6,037 bases of DNA from Thermoplasmata archaeon (lineage in GTDB: Archaea > Thermoplasmatota > Thermoplasmata > UBA184), in the NCBI GenBank assembly GCA_030042855.1, contig JASHYU010000252.1:1-6037 (forward strand). The letters are read 5' to 3'. The notes under the pieces are model-generated. The model saw nothing but the letters and a program-made list of their open reading frames with translations, had not been told where the DNA came from and searched no databases. The position numbers and the translations under genes were made by a program. Shown here in pieces: positions 1 to 5,533 of the stretch. Position 1 is the first letter of the stretch. Each line of letters starts with the position of its first letter.

Positions 1-822
1 ATCCGCCTCGCCCGCCCCGGCCACGTCGCGCCACCGGACGGACCGGTAGGCGGTCGCGTCCACGGGGGCGCCCTCGTGGAGATAGAGGTATCCGGTGGGC
101 CGGTCCCCGACCTCCGCCACCAGTCGGGCGAGTTCCGCGTGCAAGCGCGGGGCGAGCTCGCCCGATCGTGGGGCGGCCGCTTCGGAGGGATTCCACCCCA
201 GGCGGGCGATCAGCTCCTCGGCGATCGGACCGCCCAAGGCGAGACGAGCGGCGAGCGTGCTCGCGAGGTCGGTCCGGGAGCGTTCGAGCTCGACGGCGAT
301 CTCCGCGGTCTCGAGCGTCCACGGATCCGACCGCACGGGCGGGGGGACGTACTCGGATCCCGGGCGGACCGTCCGGTGGGCCCATCGGCGGGGCCGGGCC
401 ACCGCGAGGATCTTTCCCTCGCGCACGACCAGGAGGTTTCCGGTCCCGAAGATCTCGAGCACGAGGACGATCTCGGCGGGCTCGGCGGCGCGGCCCCACG
501 CGAGCTGGAGGATCCGCTCGCCCCGCGGCTCGGCCACGCTGCGCAGCGTCGCACCGGTGAGCAGACGGCGTAGCTCCTTCGAGAGCGGTGAGAGCTCCGC
601 CGCGTGCGGCGGGCCGTCGGGAAGCAGCGCGGCGTACCGGCCGGGAACGAAGACGAGCTCGCGGCGTCCGGTCCCGGCCGCCCGCAGGACGATCGCCCAC
701 CCTCCGGCCGGCAGGTCGAACACCTTGTCGAGGTGCGCCGGCCCGAGGCTGCGGAGCTCGCGCACGACGGCGAGCGTATCGAGTGCGGTGAACCGGTCCT
801 TCGGCGTCGGCAGCGAGGTCAT
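1..822 (-). CDS. rqcH: NFACT-family ribosome quality-control protein (RqcH/Rqc2/NEMF-like), N-terminal part, truncated by window edge
   Basis: Reading the minus strand from ATG at 822 gives 274 uninterrupted codons to the window edge, so the C-terminal half (coiled coil and NFACT-R domain) is not visible. What I see: an NFACT-N opening (FTALDTLAVVREL, residues 11-23, then LDKVFDL at 31-37), the core ELRRLLTGATLRSV (83-96), GERILQLAWG (101-110), EIFGTGNLLVV (123-133) and PGSEYVPPPV (154-163), followed by a helix-hairpin-helix-like stretch LGGPIAEELIARLGW (196-210). This order is typical of the family. Known for the family: RqcH/Rqc2/NEMF proteins bind the large ribosomal subunit carrying stalled nascent chains and recruit tRNA for C-terminal tailing. 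The early Asp (D15) is kept, but the usual Asp-Arg motif reads Glu-Arg (E102-R103). The start is supported by AAGGAG six bases upstream. The gene is divergent from the acyl-CoA dehydrogenase gene. Family assignment is confident; tailing activity is inference. Confidence 0.85.
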   Translation of the reverse strand, partial: MTSLPTPKDRFTALDTLAVVRELRSLGPAHLDKVFDLPAGGWAIVLRAAGTGRRELVFVPGRYAALLPDGPPHAAELSPLSKELRRLLTGATLRSVAEPRGERILQLAWGRAAEPAEIVLVLEIFGTGNLLVVREGKILAVARPRRWAHRTVRPGSEYVPPPVRSDPWTLETAEIAVELERSRTDLASTLAARLALGGPIAEELIARLGWNPSEAAAPRSGELAPRLHAELARLVAEVGDRPTGYLYLHEGAPVDATAYRSVRWRDVAGAGEAD

Positions 823-828
823 CCGCTT

Positions 829-834
829 CTCCTT
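829..834 (-). promoter_or_regulatory. Shine-Dalgarno site of the NFACT gene
   Basis: On the minus strand the bases read AAGGAG, six nucleotides before the ATG at 822. This is the only convincing Shine-Dalgarno sequence among the five starts in the window. It fixes the start codon and implies a short-leadered mRNA. If the TATA-like palindrome at 863-870 drives this gene, transcription would begin near 840, giving a leader of about 18 nt that just contains this site. Confidence 0.65.
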
Positions 835-862
835 CCGATCGACGGAAGGACCGACCACGATT

Positions 863-870
863 CCTTAAGG
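863..870. promoter_or_regulatory. Palindromic TATA-like element shared by divergent genes
   Basis: The sequence CCTTAAGG is a perfect 8-bp palindrome and the most AT-rich spot in the 69-bp spacer between the NFACT gene and the acyl-CoA dehydrogenase gene. Its centre lies 25.5 nt before the dehydrogenase ATG at 892, which would put transcription initiation at or next to the start codon (leaderless). In the other direction it lies about 44 nt before the NFACT start, leaving room for that gene's Shine-Dalgarno leader. Bidirectional use is inference from symmetry and spacing. Confidence 0.5.
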
Positions 871-891
871 GTTGGGCGAGCTCCGCCCGCC

Positions 892-2028
892 ATGGCCACG
901 CGCGCGCCCGCGGACGCGACCGTCTGGCGGGAGCGCGCGCGACGGTTCGCCGAGGAAAGGGTGCTCCCCCTGGCGACGGAGATCGATCGCGACGATCGGG
1001 TGCCCGATCCGCTCGTACGTGCGCTCGCCGAGGCCGGGTTTCTCGGGCTCGGGATCCCGAACGAGTGGGACGGCCGCGGAGGCGACACGCGAGCGACCTC
1101 CGCGGTCCTTGAAGAGCTCGCCCGGGCGAGCTCGGCGGTGGCGGTGCTCGTGGCCGTCCACCTCTCGGTCTGTGCCGTGCCGGTCCTGAACTGGGGGACG
1201 GAAGCGCAGAAGGAGCGGTTCCTCCGCCGCCTCGCGCGAGGCGAGATCGTCGGCGCGTTCGGGCTCACCGAGCCCGGGGCCGGTTCGGACAGCGCGCGGA
1301 TCGCGACCCGCTACGTGCCCCGCGACCCCGGGTTCCTCCTCGAGGGCACGAAGATGTTCACGTCGAGCGGCGTGAGCGCGGGAGTGGTCCTCCTCTTCGC
1401 GACGCGGGACCCCGCCCTCGGCCACCGGGGCATCTCCGCGTTCCTCGTGCCGACCGATACGCCCGGATTCTCGGTCGCGCAACGGTTCGACAAGCTCGGC
1501 CTGCGGGGGAGCGAGACGACCGAACTCGTCCTCCACGAAGTGCGGCTCCCGCCCGAGGCGCTCCTCGGACCGGAAGGCGAGGGACTGCGCCTCGCCCTCG
1601 GGGCCCTGACCGGGGGCCGGGTCGGGATCGCGAGCTGCGCCCTCGGGGTGGCGCAGGCGGCCTTCGACGAGATGGTCCGGACGGTGCGGGCGGAGGACGA
1701 GCCCTGGAAGCGGACGCTGCTCGCCCGCTCGTTCGCCGAGCTCTCGGCGGCGCGGGCCCTGGTCGACCGGGCGGCCGCGCGCCGGGACGCCGGAGAGCCG
1801 TTCGTCGCGGAGGCGTCGGTCGCGAAGCTCGTGGCCTCCCGGGCGGCGGTCTCGATCGCCTCGGCCGGGGTCGACGTCGCGGGACCCGACGGGGGACGGG
1901 CCCGCGCCACGGCGGGACGGCTCTGGCGGGACGCCCGCGTCTTCCCGATCGTGGAAGGCACGACCGAGATCCAGGAGCTCATCCTCGCCCGGGAGCTCCT
2001 CGGCGCCGCAGACGGAGCAAATCTATAG
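892..2028 (+). CDS. Acyl-CoA dehydrogenase, substrate unknown
   Basis: A complete 378-residue flavoprotein of the acyl-CoA dehydrogenase family, usual length about 380. It should oxidise an acyl-CoA thioester to the 2,3-enoyl-CoA using FAD and pass electrons to an electron-transfer flavoprotein; no ETF gene is in view. Visible motifs: an N-terminal helical domain (about 8-118), the family signature FGLTEPGAGSD (123-133), KMFTSSG (154-160) in the beta domain where many members have WITN, GLRGSETTELVL (203-214), GPEGEGLR (226-233), GGRVGIASCALGVAQ (241-255), and the C-terminal VEGTTEIQ (354-361), with E355 at the usual catalytic-base position of the short- and medium-chain enzymes. The usual QxxGGxG FAD-contact motif is degenerate (DVAGPDG, 328-334). 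The frame stays open upstream to 604, but that would overlap the NFACT gene; ATG 892 gives the family-standard N-terminus and sits 25-26 nt after a TATA-like element. No Shine-Dalgarno precedes it. Chain length and pathway cannot be read from sequence. Confidence 0.93.
   Translation: MATRAPADATVWRERARRFAEERVLPLATEIDRDDRVPDPLVRALAEAGFLGLGIPNEWDGRGGDTRATSAVLEELARASSAVAVLVAVHLSVCAVPVLNWGTEAQKERFLRRLARGEIVGAFGLTEPGAGSDSARIATRYVPRDPGFLLEGTKMFTSSGVSAGVVLLFATRDPALGHRGISAFLVPTDTPGFSVAQRFDKLGLRGSETTELVLHEVRLPPEALLGPEGEGLRLALGALTGGRVGIASCALGVAQAAFDEMVRTVRAEDEPWKRTLLARSFAELSAARALVDRAAARRDAGEPFVAEASVAKLVASRAAVSIASAGVDVAGPDGGRARATAGRLWRDARVFPIVEGTTEIQELILARELLGAADGANL
2023..2028 (+). promoter_or_regulatory. 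Probable TATA box of hel308 overlapping the upstream stop codon
   Basis: The sequence AGCAAATCTATAG ends exactly at the TAG stop codon of the acyl-CoA dehydrogenase gene. CTATAG is centred 27.5 nt before the GTG at 2053, with a purine- and A-rich flank where a B recognition element would lie. There is no Shine-Dalgarno before the GTG, so a leaderless hel308 transcript starting near 2052 is a reasonable inference. Read-through from the dehydrogenase gene remains possible, since the gap is only 24 bp. Confidence 0.5.
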
Positions 2029-2052
2029 CCTCCGCCCGGGCTCGGACGCGAC

Positions 2053-4365
2053 GTGCCGCGTCGCGCGCTGCGCGGGTCCCCGGTCGCCCCGGCCCCGGAC
2101 GAGCCGAAGGAACCGGTGCCCCTCGGCGCGACGGCGCTCGACGCGGATCTGCGACGCATCCTCGAGCGGGACGGCATCGCGAGCCTGTACCCGCCCCAGG
2201 CGGTCGCCCTCGGCCCCGTGCTCGCCGGGGAGAATCTCCTCCTGGCCTGTCCGACGGCGAGCGGCAAGTCGCTGATCGCGTACCTCGCCCTCCTCCGCGC
2301 GGCGCGCGCGGGCCGCACCGGACTCTACCTCGTGCCGTTGCGGGCGCTCGCGTACGAGAAGGCCGAGGAGCTCGAGAAGTTCGAGGAGCTCGGGATCAAG
2401 GTCGGCCTCTCGATCGGCGACTTCGATCTGCCGGCGGACCGGCTCGATCGGCTTGACATCCTCGTGGCGACGAGCGAGAAGGCGGACGGCCTCCTGCGCC
2501 GGGGCAGTCCGTGGCTCGATCGCCTCGGCGTGGTGGTCGCCGACGAGATCCACCTGATGCGCGACCCCGACCGGGGCCCGACGCTCGAGGTCAGCCTGAC
2601 CCGCCTGCGCCAGCGCTACCCGGACCTCCAGGTCGTCGCGCTGTCGGCCACGATCGGCAACTCGGAGGAGCTCGCGGACTGGCTCGGGGCCCGGCACATC
2701 GCGAGCACCTTCCGCCCGGTGCCGCTCAAGCTGGGCGTCTATTCGGACGGCCGCATCCTCTTCACCGACCTCACCACGCGGGAGATCCCCCCGCCGGGCG
2801 AGGCGGTGCCGCGGCTCGTCCGGACGGTCGTGACGGAGGGCGGACAGTCGCTCGTCTTCGTGAACAGCCGCCGGGCCAGCGAGCAGCTCGCCGAAGCGCT
2901 CATCCCGACCGTCCGACGCTTGCTCACGGACGAGGAGCGGGCGCGGGCCGAGGTCGCGACCGCCGAGCTCGCGGCGATCTCGGACGAAGAGACGGAGGGC
3001 GTCCGCCGCCTGAGCGGGCTCCTCCCCCACGGCGTCGCGTTCCACAACGCCTCCTTGACCAACCCCGAGCGCCGCGTGGTTGAGCGCGCGTTCCGCGACC
3101 GCGCCCTCAAGGTGCTCGTCGCGACGCCCACGCTCGCGGCGGGGATCAACCTCCCGGCGCGCCGGGTGATCGTGCGCGACACGAGCCGGTACGACACCCA
3201 CCTCGGCGTGCAGGCCCCGATCCCGGCCCTCGAGATCCACCAGATGCTGGGTCGCGCGGGCCGTCCCCGCTACGACCCCGTCGGCGAGGCGCTCCTCCTC
3301 GCGCGGACTCCCGAGGACGAGGACCGCCTGCTCGACCGGTACCTGTCCGCCCCCCCCGAGCCCGTCGCGAGCCGGCTCGCGGCCGAGCCGGCGCTGCGCA
3401 TGCACCTGCTCGCGCTGGTCGCGAGCGGCGCCGTGCACGGGACTGAGGACCTGCGCCGGTTCTTCGCCGCGACGTTCTACGGACACACGCTCCCGCTCGA
3501 CGAGCTCGAGTCGAAGATCGGCGGGGTCCGCGCATTCCTCGAGACCAACGAGCTCCTCGAGCCGGGCCCGGGCCTTCGGGCGACGCGCTTCGGGCACCTC
3601 ACGAGCGAGCTCTACCTCGACCCGATGAGCGCGATCGTGCTGCGCGACGTGCTCGACCGCGCGCCGATCGGCGTGGGGACGTTCCCCCTGCTCGCCGCGA
3701 TCTCGGCCACCCCGGACCTTCCCCCGCTCTTCCTGCGGGGCGGCGAGGAGGCCGACCTGTTGACCCGGTACACCGACGAGGCCGAGGAGCTCCTCGTGAA
3801 GCCGGAGTCGCCGCCGCTCGACCTCGACTTTGAGGTCTTCCTCGCGACGCTGAAGACCGCGAGCGTGCTCGAGGCCTGGACGGACGAGGTCCCGATCCTC
3901 GAGCTGACCCAGCGGTACGGGATCGGCGCGGGCGACCTCCGCACGAAGGTCGAGGATGCCGAGTGGCTCCTCTTCGGGGCGCGACGGCTCGCCGCCACCT
4001 TCCAGCGGCGGCTCGGCCGCCCGATCGACGACCTGTCGTTGCGCGTCCGGTACGGCGTCCGCGAAGAGCTCCTCGACCTGGTCCGGCTCCGCGGGATCGG
4101 ACGGGTCCGGGCGCGCATGCTGTTCCGGGCCGGGTTCCCGGATCGCGAGTCGCTGCGGCAGGCGCCGATCGATCGCATCGAGCAGGCCCTGCGCTCGCGG
4201 AAGCTCGCCGAGATGGTCGTCAGCCAGATCCGAGGCCGTCCGGAGCGCCCGCCCAGCCGGGACGAGCCCCGAGCGGAGTCGCCGGATCCGCCGGTGTCTC
4301 CGAGGCACCCGGCGCGGCCCACGGCCCGTCGGCTCGAGGACTTTCCCGAGGGAACGGGACCGTGA
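2053..4365 (+). CDS. hel308: Hel308-type (Hjm) superfamily 2 DNA helicase
   Basis: A complete 770-residue Ski2-like helicase. Family knowledge: Hel308 is an ATP-dependent 3'-5' DNA helicase acting on branched DNA at stalled replication forks. Motifs in order: Q-like LYPPQA (45-50); motif I ACPTASGKS (65-73, K72); Ia LVPLRALA (93-100); Ib ATSEKAD (139-145); motif II DEIH (164-167) followed by LMRDPDRGPTLE; motif III LSATIGN (197-203); motif IV SLVFVNSRR (266-274); motif V ATPTLAAGINLPA (357-369); motif VI HQMLGRAGRP (396-405). Winged-helix and ratchet regions follow, then a helix-hairpin-helix VRLRGIGRVRARMLF (677-691). The last 48 residues are a Pro/Arg-rich, probably disordered tail encoded in the overlap with the convergent orc1/cdc6-like gene; it contains ARRLEDF (758-764), a degenerate PCNA-interaction-like motif. 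Start choice: GTG 2053 fits the TATA spacing, but in-frame GTG 2116 (residue 22) would match the usual Hel308 N-terminus as well. All helicase residues look intact. Confidence 0.93.
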   Translation: MPRRALRGSPVAPAPDEPKEPVPLGATALDADLRRILERDGIASLYPPQAVALGPVLAGENLLLACPTASGKSLIAYLALLRAARAGRTGLYLVPLRALAYEKAEELEKFEELGIKVGLSIGDFDLPADRLDRLDILVATSEKADGLLRRGSPWLDRLGVVVADEIHLMRDPDRGPTLEVSLTRLRQRYPDLQVVALSATIGNSEELADWLGARHIASTFRPVPLKLGVYSDGRILFTDLTTREIPPPGEAVPRLVRTVVTEGGQSLVFVNSRRASEQLAEALIPTVRRLLTDEERARAEVATAELAAISDEETEGVRRLSGLLPHGVAFHNASLTNPERRVVERAFRDRALKVLVATPTLAAGINLPARRVIVRDTSRYDTHLGVQAPIPALEIHQMLGRAGRPRYDPVGEALLLARTPEDEDRLLDRYLSAPPEPVASRLAAEPALRMHLLALVASGAVHGTEDLRRFFAATFYGHTLPLDELESKIGGVRAFLETNELLEPGPGLRATRFGHLTSELYLDPMSAIVLRDVLDRAPIGVGTFPLLAAISATPDLPPLFLRGGEEADLLTRYTDEAEELLVKPESPPLDLDFEVFLATLKTASVLEAWTDEVPILELTQRYGIGAGDLRTKVEDAEWLLFGARRLAATFQRRLGRPIDDLSLRVRYGVREELLDLVRLRGIGRVRARMLFRAGFPDRESLRQAPIDRIEQALRSRKLAEMVVSQIRGRPERPPSRDEPRAESPDPPVSPRHPARPTARRLEDFPEGTGP

Positions 4366-5440
4366 GCCACTCCTCGATCGGCGTGAGCACCCGGACGAGC
4401 GAGCGGGTCCCGCCGTTGCCGCCGGTCCGGATCTCGCGCCGGACGTAGCCGGCGCGTTCGAGCCGGATGATCCTGCGCCAGAGCGTGGTCGTGGGTAAGG
4501 GTCGGACGCCCTGGGCCCGCGCGAGGTCCGCCTCCCAGCGACGGACATCGCCGAGCGGCGCGGCGATCCCGTGGGACGCGCCGCCGATCGCCCGCACCAC
4601 GCGCGGTTCGATCGTCACGTGGCCGGGGGCCGGCTCCGGACCGGGCCGCTCCCAGCCGGCGAGCGAGCGGCGCAGCAGATCGCGACGCAGGAGATCGATC
4701 GCGCGGCGCGCGCCGCCGCCCTCTTCGAGCGTGCGAGCGACGATGCGGGCCGCGAGCCCGAGGGGCGCTGGACGACCGAGGGCCCGCTCGGCGCGGTCCG
4801 TGACGAGCCGCGCGAGGGTCCCGGCGTCGTACGGCCCCAGCCGGACGAACGGTCCGAGCGGGTAACGCCCCCCGAGGCGCCGCTCGAGCAGCTCGAGCCC
4901 CTCCGCGGTCCCGGCGAGGATCGTCCAGAGCGGCGGAAGTCCCGACTCGCCCTCGGGTAAGAACCGATCCGGATTGCCGAACGCCCGGACGATCGGGGCG
5001 ATCTCGGGCTCCGAGCCGCGGACGTCGTCCAGGACGAGCACGGTCGGCCGGCCGTCGCGCCGGAGCCGGCGCAGGAACCCCGCGAGGATCTCCGCGATGG
5101 GGAAGCCGCGACCGTCGAATCCCTCGTCGAGCAGCTGGAGGAGGCTCGTCGCGACGCCGTGGGTCCCCCGCAGCGGTCCGACGCGCACCGACCAGCTCCG
5201 AGGCACCGGGTCCCCGGAGGCGGCCCGCAACCGGTCGACGAGCTCGCGGGCCGCCCGACGGGCGACCGCGGAGGTTCCCGATCCGCTCGGTCCCGCGACG
5301 CCCACGATCCAGGGAGGCCGGGCGCGCGGGACGGGCGGGTCGAGCCGGCGGACGACCTCGTCGACCTCGTGTTGCCGACCGAACGCGACCGGCGGGACCC
5401 AGTCGTTCGCGAGGACCTCGGGTCGGGCCGGCCCGTTCAT
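4220..5440 (-). CDS. orc1/cdc6: Divergent Orc1/Cdc6-family AAA+ protein with degenerate Walker A
   Basis: A complete 406-residue protein with archaeal Orc1/Cdc6 layout: N-terminal lead-in (VPPVAFGRQHEVDEVVRRL, 15-33), AAA+ core, lid domain and C-terminal winged helix. Family members bind origin boxes and load the MCM helicase in an ATP-dependent way. Walker A reads GPSGSGTS (50-57), with T56 where the phosphate-binding lysine belongs. Walker B is VLVLDD (134-139), Asp-Asp rather than Asp-Glu. The sensor 1 region TILAGTAEG (173-181) has Thr where Orc proteins usually have Asn. The lid sequence VRLGPYDAGTLARLV (199-213) and sensor 2 GGGARRAIDLL (241-251, R245) are retained. The winged helix spans about 280-355, with a Gly/Arg wing RTGGNGGTRS (339-348). 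The last 48 residues are Pro/Gly/Ala-rich and encoded in the overlap with hel308. ATG 5440 has no Shine-Dalgarno but a TATA box 25.5 nt upstream. Family call is good; ATPase activity is doubtful, and it may be a paralogue of the main initiator. Confidence 0.82.
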   Translation of the reverse strand: MNGPARPEVLANDWVPPVAFGRQHEVDEVVRRLDPPVPRARPPWIVGVAGPSGSGTSAVARRAARELVDRLRAASGDPVPRSWSVRVGPLRGTHGVATSLLQLLDEGFDGRGFPIAEILAGFLRRLRRDGRPTVLVLDDVRGSEPEIAPIVRAFGNPDRFLPEGESGLPPLWTILAGTAEGLELLERRLGGRYPLGPFVRLGPYDAGTLARLVTDRAERALGRPAPLGLAARIVARTLEEGGGARRAIDLLRRDLLRRSLAGWERPGPEPAPGHVTIEPRVVRAIGGASHGIAAPLGDVRRWEADLARAQGVRPLPTTTLWRRIIRLERAGYVRREIRTGGNGGTRSLVRVLTPIEEWLTVPFPRESPRADGPWAAPGASETPADPATPLGARPGWAGAPDGLGSG

Positions 5441-5533
5441 CGGTCACTGCATTACTATGGCGTATAAGAATACTGTTTACTCGCTGGCTCCGTCCGTGAA
5501 AACTGCTATCCGTTCGGGGTCCTGCCTCCGACG
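5441..5533. promoter_or_regulatory. AT-enriched divergent intergenic region between orc1/cdc6-like gene and mscS; possible origin-proximal DNA
   Basis: These 93 bp are about 46% A+T by hand count, and the 40 bp next to the orc1/cdc6-like gene about 60%, against roughly 30% in the neighbouring genes. The segment carries the TATA box of the orc1/cdc6-like gene, a small inverted repeat GTAT-aaga-ATAC at 5462-5473, and a weak promoter-like stretch GAAAACTGCTATC (5498-5510) about 26 nt before the mscS ATG. Archaeal origins commonly lie beside orc1/cdc6 genes, which makes this a candidate, but I see no clear repeated origin recognition boxes. GTGAAAAC (5496-5503) and CGGGGT (5515-5520) resemble fragments of such a box with the wrong spacing. 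Confidence 0.4.
5463..5468 (-). promoter_or_regulatory. TATA box of the orc1/cdc6-like gene
   Basis: On the minus strand the sequence reads GTATTCTTATACGCC. The CTTATA core is centred 25.5 nt before the ATG at 5440, so transcription should begin at the start codon. No Shine-Dalgarno is present in between (ATGCAGTGACCG precedes the ATG). The same bases read TATAAG on the plus strand, so the element could also contribute to mscS transcription with a leader of about 43 nt, though a nearer weak element exists for mscS. Confidence 0.6.

Noticed and set aside
95..868. 257-codon plus-strand frame at the left end
   Set aside because: The opposite strand encodes a clear NFACT-N domain over the same region; the plus-strand product is Ser/Arg-rich without domain features.
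604..891. N-terminal extension of the acyl-CoA dehydrogenase frame
   Set aside because: The extension would overlap the NFACT gene and add 96 residues that do not resemble the family; ATG 892 gives the standard length and fits a TATA-like element.
4220..4365. Terminator hairpin or intergenic element between hel308 and the orc1/cdc6-like gene
   Set aside because: There is no intergenic space and no T-run; the region is coding on both strands.
2023..4548. 841-codon open frame on the minus strand opposite hel308
   Set aside because: It lies antisense to a gene with every helicase motif intact, its translation is Arg/Glu/Asp/Pro-rich without recognisable domains, and long antisense frames are expected at this GC content.
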